The notes under the pieces: model-generated | The model's database searches: none | What the model was told of the DNA's origin: nothing | What the model saw: only the letters and a program-made list of their open reading frames with translations | Shown: piece by piece, positions 1 to 6,775 of the stretch | Layout: every line of letters begins with the position of its first letter | Position numbering within the stretch: the stretch's first letter is position 1 | Program-made: the position numbers and the translations under genes | Assembly (NCBI GenBank): GCA_029939015.1 | Contig: JAOZTV010000065.1 | Coordinates: forward strand, 1 to 12,067 | Direction: 5' to 3' | Length of the DNA: 12,067 nt | Source: Candidatus Aminicenantota bacterium | Lineage (GTDB): Bacteria; Acidobacteriota; Aminicenantia; UBA2199

Positions 1-1374
1 TTCTTTAAACCCTTTAAGCATCCATTTTCTTCCAATAATCAAACCTATTGGTGTAATAATTGCGATAAAACCATATATAAGCCACATTTTCTCAGTATCC
101 ATATTTTCAAGAGGCATATCCTTTCCACAATAATTCATTAAGAACCATCCTGAATACAGACTTGTTAATACCTTTGTGAGAAACCATGGAAATTGACCTA
201 TCCCCATGTATATACCAGTCATGTTTTTGGGAGCAATTTCTGCAACCCATTGTAAAAATCTTGGCTGCCACATAGCTTCACCTATTGTCATTATTATTAA
301 ATATGCCATTAAAGTATAAATATTAGGACCAAGAACAAGAATAAATGTTGGTAATGCCATCACAGTTGTACCAATAATCATCATCTTATATGCACTTTTT
401 TTAATTGTCAAAGCTGCAACTATAGGAGTTAGAATAAAAATAAATATTGGGTTGAGATTTACAAAAAACTCAAAATTATTCTTAACAAATCCATCAAATG
501 CACGACTTGTATATTGAGGCAGGGTCAACCAGTTATGGGCAAATAAGGTTTGAACCGGCATTAAAATAACTATAAAAAAAAGAAATCTAATATCTTTTAG
601 AGGAAAGTTTTTAAAATAATACTTTAACTTTTCAGAAGTAGTCATAGAATCCATTTCACTTTTTTCTTCATCTTCAGAGGTATCTGAAACATCAAGATTT
701 TTTCTTGCTTCCTTAATTGCCTTTTTTGTTATTATTAAAGTAATACCTAAAAGACCAATTACAGTAAGAACTGAATAAACAATAAAAACACCCTGTATTG
801 AAGATGCCTTTCTAACTGCAGGAGAAATCAATCCAGGAAGAAATCCTCCCAGATTCATCAAAGCATATAGCATAGCATAGCCCATTGCCGCTGTTTTTTT
901 ATCGGTAAATTTCTTAACTGCTGCATAGGCTGCTGGTTGAAATATTCCATAACCAATTATAATGCCAAGGATACCAAGCATTGCAATAATATGGGATGAA
1001 TTCCATAAACCCGGCACTCCCAAATCAGGAGCAAATGATAAAGCCATTCTCCCAATAAACATAAAGGAGAGAGCCATTAATAGTGCTTTTCTAACACCAA
1101 CCCAGTCAACTGTTGCCCCAAGAATTAACATCGCAAGAGTAATCCCACCTGTAAGAATTCCAACCATATAACCTGCATCAACATCATTCAAACCAATATA
1201 CTGATTAAAATATATTGCAAGTAAGCCTACAATTCCAAAATAACTCAGACCCTCGAGTACATATACAAAATTAACGCCAAATAGAGCTCTTGATGTATGT
1301 GCCAGATCAATAAAAGGCTGTGTTAATTGTTTAATTATTCCTTCACTCTTTTCTTTAGTATCATTATCACTCAT
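1..1374 (-). CDS. POT-like major facilitator superfamily transporter (3' end cut by window edge)
   Basis: The frame is open from ATG 1374 to the left edge, giving 458 residues with no stop. AAAGGAG lies about 6 nt before the ATG. The product is a polytopic inner-membrane protein. Near residues 36-55, a Glu followed by SYFG resembles the first-helix ExxERFxYYG signature of POT/PTR peptide transporters, but the ERF part is missing. Later come a loop with Asp-Trp and Arg-Lys (MFS loop 2-3 type), a charged central loop (DTSEDEEKSE, about residues 213-222) and a C-terminal half with GEAMWQPRFLQWVAEIAP, a variant of the POT second-half signature. POT proteins bring in di- and tripeptides with protons; applying that here is inference. 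It lies 73 nt downstream of the M14 peptidase gene on the same strand, which fits peptide uptake. The protein is probably almost complete, since MFS carriers of this kind are about 460-500 residues long. It could instead carry another organic solute. Confidence 0.85.
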   Translation of the reverse strand, partial: MSDNDTKEKSEGIIKQLTQPFIDLAHTSRALFGVNFVYVLEGLSYFGIVGLLAIYFNQYIGLNDVDAGYMVGILTGGITLAMLILGATVDWVGVRKALLMALSFMFIGRMALSFAPDLGVPGLWNSSHIIAMLGILGIIIGYGIFQPAAYAAVKKFTDKKTAAMGYAMLYALMNLGGFLPGLISPAVRKASSIQGVFIVYSVLTVIGLLGITLIITKKAIKEARKNLDVSDTSEDEEKSEMDSMTTSEKLKYYFKNFPLKDIRFLFFIVILMPVQTLFAHNWLTLPQYTSRAFDGFVKNNFEFFVNLNPIFIFILTPIVAALTIKKSAYKMMIIGTTVMALPTFILVLGPNIYTLMAYLIIMTIGEAMWQPRFLQWVAEIAPKNMTGIYMGIGQFPWFLTKVLTSLYSGWFLMNYCGKDMPLENMDTEKMWLIYGFIAIITPIGLIIGRKWMLKGFKE

Positions 1375-1422
1375 TTTTTCTCCTTTACATTATAAAATAT
1401 CATATATAATACATAAATTTGA

Positions 1423-1441
1423 CACTTCCTGCAAGGAAATG
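1423..1441 (-). terminator. Short stem-loop between the M14 and MFS genes
   Basis: CATTTCC and GGAAGTG (minus strand) can form a 7-bp stem with one G-U pair and a 5-nt loop, about 7 nt past the M14 stop. There is no clear U-run after it, so it may be a weak terminator, an mRNA-stabilising or attenuating hairpin, or chance. The TTGCAG that overlaps the stem lies 17 nt from a TATTAT, but this pair is too far from consensus to be called a promoter. Confidence 0.3.
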
Positions 1442-1447
1442 TTTTAT

Positions 1448-3088
1448 TTATAAAGCTTTCATCATTACCTTGGGAGTTTCTAAAACTTTGTAAACTGGAT
1501 AAAATGAATATCCATACCATTGCCTGACTAAGACTCTATCAAAAAAATTCCACTTAACTAAACCATCTCTAGATTTTGGTTCAAGCATTGTTGCAATAAG
1601 CCTTGAAAGGGGCTGGGATAGTGAAATATAATATGAACCCTTTTTTATTTCAGTCTTTTCAATAAACTCTTCATACTCAATTTTTTTATGCAAATAATGT
1701 CCTTGAAATAATTTTAATGAAGATTCTATTTTTTTCACTTTATACTTTTTTATTTTTATTTTAAAAGATTTATCAATAATCTGAACAGATATTCCATGGA
1801 GTTTTAAATGCTCAGCAATGGATTTTTCTGAAGGAAGCAAAATATATCCTATTGGCAGTTTTACCTTTTCAATTGGTGTAAAACTTGCAAACAAAGTTGT
1901 TTTATAGTTTTTCTTTTTTTTTGTTTTTTCAACCAGGAATTCTCCATACCATTTTCTTGGATATCTTTTTCTTTCCTTATCTAAAATCTTTCTTTTTTTA
2001 AACTTATAACTTTGAATTACAAAATCGTAAGTTTTTTTTATTTTGACATCTATTGGAAAATCAGAGTTTTTTACAGAATTGATTGCTTTTAGGTCAGCTT
2101 TTTGTATCATATTGGACATTTCATTTATATTTTTTGATGTAAATTCTAGAATAGATTTGATAAATCCAAGTGAACCTATTACTCTGGTTTTGTAATCTGA
2201 ATGAGAATAATTTTCATTTAGAATTGAAAATCTATTTCTTAAACCATAGTAATTTGTTCCAAATCTTCCTTCACTTGCATGGTTTATCCATCCTTTAGTT
2301 GGTTCATCTTTCTTTATAAAATTCCCATAAGGAATACTTTCTATACTATATTTATCTTTAAGGATTTTATCAATAGACGGCAAAGCCTTCTCCCACATAT
2401 ATTTGGTCAAAGTTTGGTCACCCTCAGGTGCAATGTTTGGAGCATAAGTCACAGGTTCCTGGTGATATGATCCATTTGTTGTATGCATATCAACAAAAAG
2501 AACAGGATCCCATTTATTAAAAATTTCTGTTATAAGTCCTCTTACTTCTGGGCTCTCAAGTTTTAAATAATCCCTGTTCAGATCATAGCCCTGTCCATTC
2601 TTACGTTCCCCTGCTTTTTCTGGACCATTATCCCTACGGTTTTTTTTAGACATTTTATCATTCCCATCACAGTTAAATATTGGGATAATTAAAATAGTCT
2701 GGTTTTTTAATAATTCAGCATTATCAGAAAGTAAAATGTCTCTCATCAGCATTTGAGTTGATTCTTTACCCTCAATCTCACCTGCATGAATATTTGCCAT
2801 AATCAAAACAGGAGGTTTTTTAAAAACTCTTGTTTCTCTCGGTTCAGTAATTCCTTCTTCACTCAGAATTACCAAGGGGATCTTTCTCCCTTCTGTCGTT
2901 GTCGCAAAATATTTGATATTCATTTTATCAGGATAGTTTGCATTCAATTTTTTAATAAAACTAACCACTTCATTATAAGATGAAGTTTTTTTATAATCTG
3001 TTTTTTCAGGAATAGTTAAATAATCTTCAGCAAATAAAACTATTGAAATAAAAAAGCATACTGAAAAAAGAATAATTTTTTTTTTCAT
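1448..3088 (-). CDS. Secreted M14-family zinc carboxypeptidase-like metallopeptidase
   Basis: 546 residues from ATG 3088. The start is fixed by GAGGTGAT just upstream and by a signal peptide starting there (MKKKIILF, hydrophobic core, cleavage near LFA|ED at 20-21). An upstream in-frame start at 3121 would bury the signal peptide. Zinc ligands of M14 peptidases are visible: HAGE at 101-104 (His101, Glu104) and DMHTTNG with His202. GYDLNRD at 167-173 supplies the usual substrate-binding Arg172, and NENYSHSDY around Glu292 is the likely catalytic Glu region (inferred from position). The protease domain takes about residues 30-330; a Lys-rich C-terminal region of about 200 residues is not recognised. 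The expected role is removal of C-terminal residues from peptides, or cleavage of modified peptides, outside the inner membrane. It is the first gene before the MFS carrier and diverges from the DUF134 gene. A run of ten A covers codons 2-5. The exact M14 subfamily and substrate are unknown. Confidence 0.88.
   Translation of the reverse strand: MKKKIILFSVCFFISIVLFAEDYLTIPEKTDYKKTSSYNEVVSFIKKLNANYPDKMNIKYFATTTEGRKIPLVILSEEGITEPRETRVFKKPPVLIMANIHAGEIEGKESTQMLMRDILLSDNAELLKNQTILIIPIFNCDGNDKMSKKNRRDNGPEKAGERKNGQGYDLNRDYLKLESPEVRGLITEIFNKWDPVLFVDMHTTNGSYHQEPVTYAPNIAPEGDQTLTKYMWEKALPSIDKILKDKYSIESIPYGNFIKKDEPTKGWINHASEGRFGTNYYGLRNRFSILNENYSHSDYKTRVIGSLGFIKSILEFTSKNINEMSNMIQKADLKAINSVKNSDFPIDVKIKKTYDFVIQSYKFKKRKILDKERKRYPRKWYGEFLVEKTKKKKNYKTTLFASFTPIEKVKLPIGYILLPSEKSIAEHLKLHGISVQIIDKSFKIKIKKYKVKKIESSLKLFQGHYLHKKIEYEEFIEKTEIKKGSYYISLSQPLSRLIATMLEPKSRDGLVKWNFFDRVLVRQWYGYSFYPVYKVLETPKVMMKAL
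3076..3085 (-). repeat. A10 homopolymer at codons 2-5 of the M14 gene
   Basis: Ten consecutive A residues on the coding strand begin directly after the ATG and encode the Lys cluster of the signal peptide. Runs of this length are known sites of replication or RNA polymerase slippage. A one-base change here would abolish translation of nearly the whole protein. Confidence 0.6.
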
Positions 3089-3143
3089 AATATCACCTCG
3101 TTTATAATTTAATCTTATCATAAATAATATAATTATGAAACTC

Positions 3144-3171
3144 TTGACATTTTATGAGAAAAGACTATAAT
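3144..3171 (+). promoter_or_regulatory. Near-consensus sigma-70 promoter for the DUF134-TDT unit
   Basis: TTGACA (3144-3149) and TATAAT (3166-3171) are both perfect matches, separated by 16 bp, one below the optimum of 17. Transcription would begin near 3178, about 32 nt before the DUF134 ATG. So strong a core promoter in front of a regulator gene suggests that it is normally repressed; the palindrome just downstream is the obvious candidate site. Confidence 0.75.
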
Positions 3172-3182
3172 GCTTTTTATAT

Positions 3183-3194
3183 GTGCATATGCAC
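3183..3194. promoter_or_regulatory. Perfect 12-bp palindrome, candidate operator
   Basis: GTGCATATGCAC is its own reverse complement and sits at about +5 to +17 from the predicted start of transcription. A bound protein there would block promoter clearance. With no loop it is unlikely to act as an RNA hairpin. The first gene of the unit encodes a helix-turn-helix protein, so autoregulation is a reasonable guess, but nothing in the sequence shows which protein binds. Confidence 0.5.
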
Positions 3195-3209
3195 GCATAA
3201 AACGTTAAA

Positions 3210-3488
3210 ATGAGAAATAAGAAAAAAAGAAACTGTAGAGACCTTGAACATACATGCGTATTTAAGCCAACAGGAATACCATTAAATACACTTGAAATTG
3301 TCAACCTAATTCATGATGAGTTTGAAGCAATGCGATTATGTGATAAAGAAGGGCTTAATCAGGAAGAGGCAGGAAAGGAAATGGGAATATCAAGAGGAAC
3401 TGTACAGCGATTATTATATTCAGGTAGAAAAAAAATTGTCGATGCTTTGCTGAATGCTAAAGCAATAAATATAGTATGTAAAGACTAA
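3210..3488 (+). CDS. DUF134 (UPF0251) family helix-turn-helix DNA-binding protein
   Basis: 92 residues. The family pattern is plain: a basic N-terminus with NCRDLEHTC (Cys9, Cys16), then FKPTGIPL (about 18-25), DEFEAMRLCDKEGL (about 36-49), and a sigma-region-4-like helix-turn-helix, EEAGKEMGISRGTVQRLL (about 52-69). DUF134 proteins are small putative regulators found mainly in anaerobes and archaea, often beside iron-molybdenum-cofactor-like genes; no such gene is present here. The protein most likely binds DNA and controls its own unit, including the transporter 16 nt downstream (inference). The ATG lacks a recognisable Shine-Dalgarno sequence, unlike most other genes in this window, which implies weak or unusual initiation. 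The start is supported because conserved family sequence begins within a few residues of it. Confidence 0.88.
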   Translation: MRNKKKRNCRDLEHTCVFKPTGIPLNTLEIVNLIHDEFEAMRLCDKEGLNQEEAGKEMGISRGTVQRLLYSGRKKIVDALLNAKAINIVCKD

Positions 3489-3504
3489 AATAAGGAGAAA
3501 TACC

Positions 3505-4470
3505 ATGTCTAATAATAGAATTAAAAACTTTCAAATATCATTTTTTGCCATCATTCTTGGCTTAAGTGGTTTATCAATAGCCTTTCAAAAAGGAGAAATT
3601 CATCTTGGGATTCCCGGACACCTTAGTTATTATTTCATAGCAATTACAATTATAGTTTTTACTGTTCTTTTGGTATTATATTCAATAAAATTTATTAAAC
3701 ACAGAAACGAGGTAAGAAAAGACTTCCATCATCCTGTAAAAGCAAATTTCTTTCCTGCTATTTCAATAAGTCTTGTTCTATTTAGCATTGCCTTTTTGAA
3801 AATAGATATGACTATTGCAAAGTTTTTCTGGATTATTGGATTAAGTATGCATCTGATATTTACACTTGTTATTATGTCAAACTGGTTAAATAAAGAATTT
3901 ACAATAAACTCAATTAACCCCGCATGGTTTATCCCTGCTGTTGGGAATATACTTGCCCCTGTTTCAGGTGTACCATTAGGTTTTATTGAAATTTCATGGT
4001 TTTTCTTTAGTGTCGGTCTAATATTCTGGTTAATGCTATTTACTATTTTCTTTAATAGAATAATATTTCATAATCCCCTGCCTGACAAATTAAAACCTAC
4101 AATGTTTATCTTTATTGCACCACCAGCTATAGGATTTATAGCTTATGTGAACCTGACAGGTAATATTGATGCATTTGCAAAAATACTTTATTATCTTGCT
4201 CTATTTTTAGTTATTTTACTCGTATCTCAGATAAGAATGTTTGCAAAAATTAAATTCTATATCTCATGGTGGGCATATACATTTCCTATAGCAGCAATGT
4301 CTCTTGCATCAATTTTAATGTACACAAAATCAAAATGTGGCTGTTTATTAACATATAAATATATTGCACTTGTATTAATTACTATTTTATCAATTCTCAT
4401 TATAATAATTTCAATTAAAACGATTATGAGTATAATTAAAAAAGAAGTCTGCATTGAAGAAGATGATTAA
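3505..4470 (+). CDS. TDT/SLAC1-family (TehA-like) anion or C4-dicarboxylate transporter
   Basis: 321 residues, start fixed by AAGGAG 8 nt upstream. About ten hydrophobic helices can be placed: near 10-27, 41-64, 79-98, 104-127, 139-156, 161-186, 199-216, 224-241, 251-272 and 283-310. Family hallmarks are HHPVKANFFPAISIS before helix 3, NPAWFIPAVGN at about 138-148, and WWAYTFPIAAMSLA at about 255-268. The family includes TehA (tellurite resistance), Mae1 (malate) and plant SLAC1 anion channels; members move small anions across the membrane. The substrate here is not readable. The gene is almost certainly co-transcribed with the DUF134 gene 16 nt upstream, so that regulator probably governs its expression. 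There is no obvious terminator before the next gene, so some read-through into the amidohydrolase fusion is possible. Confidence 0.85.
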   Translation: MSNNRIKNFQISFFAIILGLSGLSIAFQKGEIHLGIPGHLSYYFIAITIIVFTVLLVLYSIKFIKHRNEVRKDFHHPVKANFFPAISISLVLFSIAFLKIDMTIAKFFWIIGLSMHLIFTLVIMSNWLNKEFTINSINPAWFIPAVGNILAPVSGVPLGFIEISWFFFSVGLIFWLMLFTIFFNRIIFHNPLPDKLKPTMFIFIAPPAIGFIAYVNLTGNIDAFAKILYYLALFLVILLVSQIRMFAKIKFYISWWAYTFPIAAMSLASILMYTKSKCGCLLTYKYIALVLITILSILIIIISIKTIMSIIKKEVCIEEDD

Positions 4471-4471
4471 G

Positions 4472-4500
4472 TTGACAATTAAGGTATAATTTTTTATTAT
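4472..4500 (+). promoter_or_regulatory. Sigma-70-type promoter for the amidohydrolase-S9 fusion
   Basis: TTGACA (4472-4477) begins two bases after the transporter stop codon, and TATTAT (4495-4500) follows after 17 bp. Transcription would start near 4507, leaving a leader of only about 13 nt that consists mostly of the GGAGGT ribosome site (4509-4514). The large fusion gene can therefore be expressed apart from the DUF134 unit. Confidence 0.6.
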
Positions 4501-4519
4501 AACTCTTTGGAGGTACAGA

Positions 4520-6772
4520 ATGTATAATTGTCTAAAGAGTATAGTATTAATAGTTATTTTTCTTATTTTAACCCCATTTCAAGAAACTTTATATTCTGAA
4601 GATGATTATATTGTCATAAGGGGTGGGATAATTCCCATATACGATACAGACAAACCTGTAAAATATAATGTCAATAAATCAATAATTATTAGTATTAAAG
4701 ACAAAATAATTATATCTGTATCTGATAAATATGACTTGTCAAAACTAAAAGGTAAAATAAAAAATATTAACGCCACAGGTAAGTATATTATCCCGGGCTT
4801 AATAGACGGATTTGGCGCTATTAATAATCAATCTTATGCAAATGCCTATCTTTATATGGGGATTACATCACTAATAGCGGTCGATGGAGGCAGGAGAGGA
4901 CCTTTCTTTGGAAAAGGGAAACCTTCCCCCTCTATTTATAGACTTGAGTCTATTGGAGATGACACAAAAAGTACAGAAGAACATTTAAAAGATTTAAGGA
5001 TTTTATATAAAAAAGGTTATAAAATTGCCCTGCTAAAATATGCTCTAACAGCAGAACAGGTAAAAGCTTGCAGCGTAGAAGCAAAAAACCTCGGAATGGG
5101 AGTTATTGGAGAGTTGGGACATACAACATATAGAGAAGGCACAATACTTGGAGTAAACGCCTTTGTTCATACTACAAGATATTCACTCGACATTGTTCCA
5201 AGAAATATGGCAGACAGAGTTGCCGACAATCCTTTCAGTGATGACCTGAATAGTCCTAAATGGCAATATTATAAATATCTTTCAAAAGTAAAAACAGATA
5301 ATAAATCACTTATTGAACATGCAACAACACTTGGACAAAGCAGAGTTTTCTTAATGCCAACCTTGAGTTTACTTTACCTTGATATACCAAATCACAAAAA
5401 CCCATGGTTAGCAACTATTTCTCAAATCCTTAATGCTAAAGACATCAATAATCCTGCAAATAAAAAAACGGGTAATCATAGTTATACAGAAGAACTTCAA
5501 ACTGCCTATACAAAGCTTATAATCAATGCAATAAAAATTGAAAAGACATATAAAAATAAGGGGGCAAAATATCTCAGCGGAAGTGCAACAGATGTATGGG
5601 GTACAATGCCCGGCATATCCCTGCATACAGAATTAGAACTTTTAGAAAAAATTGGACTCTCAAAAAAAGAGGTAATAGAGTCTGCAACAATTAATTTTGA
5701 TAGAGCCTTTGGCTGGAAAAGAGGAAAACTCGAAGAAGGATATATTGCTGATATATTAATTTTAAATTCAGACCCTTTTAAAAGCTTGAAAAACCTGAGA
5801 GACATTAATCTCATTATCGCCAATGCTAAGATTATAAATAGAGAAAAACTACTAAACAAAAACACAAGTGATAGAAAAATATCAGACAGTACAAATTTTA
5901 ATCCAATTTTATTTAAAAATGTCAAAAAAATAGTTCTAAATAAAGCAGGCATCTTAAAAAAAAAATATGACTACCTTAATAGAGTAGAAATTAAAAAAAT
6001 ACATTATTTGAGTGATGGTTTAAAAGTGACAGCCTATATATCATATCCTAAAAAAAAAGGAAATTACCCATGTATTATATATAATAGAGGAGGTAATAGA
6101 GAATTTGGAAAAATAAGTCCAAAAAAAACTGCATTAATACTTGCAAGAATTGCATCATGGGGTTATGTCGTTGCAGGCAGTCAATACAGAGGTAATGATG
6201 GTGGAGAAGGGAAAGAGGAATTCGGAGGAAAAGATGTCAATGACATCCTTAATCTCATACCAATTTTCGCAGAAATACCAAATACTAATACCAAAAAAAT
6301 GGGTATGTATGGTTGGAGCAGAGGCGGTATGATGACATATCTTGCCCTAATGCGTACAGATAAAATTTCAGCGGCAGTCATTGGTGGAGGACTATCAGAC
6401 CTGAAAATGATGAAAGACGACAGACCAGAAATGGAAAGTGTTTATGAGGAGCTAATACCCAATTATTTAATAAACAAGCAAAAACATCTTTTTAAAAGAT
6501 CCTCAATAAAAAATGCTTCAAAATTACCAAAAAAAACACCTTTTTTAATTCTACATGGCACATCAGACTGGCGGGTAAAACCAGAACAGTCTTTTTTGAT
6601 GGCAAGAGCAATGCTTAAGGAGAAAATCCCATTTAGATTGCTAATGTTTGAAGGTGGAAATCATGGATTAACTGAATTTAACGAAGAGGTTGACCAAATG
6701 ACCAAAGAATGGTTTGATAAGTTTCTAAAAGAAGACAAACCACTACCAAACTTAAAACCTCATGGTAGATAG
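4520..6772 (+). CDS. Exported fusion: degenerate amidohydrolase domain plus S9-type serine peptidase domain
   Basis: 750 residues; GGAGGT lies 5 nt before the ATG. Residues 1-26 look like a signal peptide, so the protein is probably periplasmic or secreted. Residues about 30-445 follow the amidohydrolase (imidazolonepropionase/prolidase-like) plan: PGLID at 92-96, His217 in FVHTT, Asp358 in SGSATD, then PGISLHTELELL and the beta-sandwich return EEGYIADILIL. However, the metal-binding HxH after PGLID is replaced by Phe98 and Ala100, and the His expected near 197 is missing. Residues about 490-750 are an alpha/beta-hydrolase of prolyl-oligopeptidase (S9) type with a full triad: Ser600 in GWSRGG, Asp683 in HGTSDWRV and His715 in GGNHG. 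There is no beta-propeller. The S9 part is probably an active peptidase or esterase and the first domain a binding or structural module (inference). An A10 run lies in the linker. The gene ends 3 bp from the convergent kinase gene. Confidence 0.88.
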   Translation: MYNCLKSIVLIVIFLILTPFQETLYSEDDYIVIRGGIIPIYDTDKPVKYNVNKSIIISIKDKIIISVSDKYDLSKLKGKIKNINATGKYIIPGLIDGFGAINNQSYANAYLYMGITSLIAVDGGRRGPFFGKGKPSPSIYRLESIGDDTKSTEEHLKDLRILYKKGYKIALLKYALTAEQVKACSVEAKNLGMGVIGELGHTTYREGTILGVNAFVHTTRYSLDIVPRNMADRVADNPFSDDLNSPKWQYYKYLSKVKTDNKSLIEHATTLGQSRVFLMPTLSLLYLDIPNHKNPWLATISQILNAKDINNPANKKTGNHSYTEELQTAYTKLIINAIKIEKTYKNKGAKYLSGSATDVWGTMPGISLHTELELLEKIGLSKKEVIESATINFDRAFGWKRGKLEEGYIADILILNSDPFKSLKNLRDINLIIANAKIINREKLLNKNTSDRKISDSTNFNPILFKNVKKIVLNKAGILKKKYDYLNRVEIKKIHYLSDGLKVTAYISYPKKKGNYPCIIYNRGGNREFGKISPKKTALILARIASWGYVVAGSQYRGNDGGEGKEEFGGKDVNDILNLIPIFAEIPNTNTKKMGMYGWSRGGMMTYLALMRTDKISAAVIGGGLSDLKMMKDDRPEMESVYEELIPNYLINKQKHLFKRSSIKNASKLPKKTPFLILHGTSDWRVKPEQSFLMARAMLKEKIPFRLLMFEGGNHGLTEFNEEVDQMTKEWFDKFLKEDKPLPNLKPHGR
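5956..5965 (+). repeat. A10 homopolymer in the inter-domain linker of the fusion gene
   Basis: Ten A residues encode Lys480-Lys482 of the fusion, between the amidohydrolase and S9 domains. Slippage in DNA or in the transcript here would produce the N-terminal domain alone. An A9-A10 run is long enough for RNA polymerase slippage in other AT-rich bacteria; whether it happens here is unknown. Confidence 0.6.
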
Positions 6773-6775
6773 ATA

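Noticed and set aside
962..1171. Plus-strand open frame inside the MFS gene
   Set aside because: The minus strand encodes an uninterrupted transporter; the plus-strand peptide has no recognisable features or ribosome site.
3089..3143. Promoter for the M14 gene on the minus strand
   Set aside because: Only weak matches (TTTCAT, 17 bp, TAAGAT) are seen in very AT-rich sequence; not supportable.
4472..4490. TTGACA with the nearest TATAAT as a promoter
   Set aside because: Only 7 bp separate the boxes; the TATTAT at 4495 gives the correct 17-bp spacer.
5506..5952. 148-residue open frame antisense to the amidohydrolase fusion
   Set aside because: It is a shadow of the coding frame: hydrophobic, low-complexity translation, no ribosome site, and the plus strand there encodes conserved amidohydrolase motifs.
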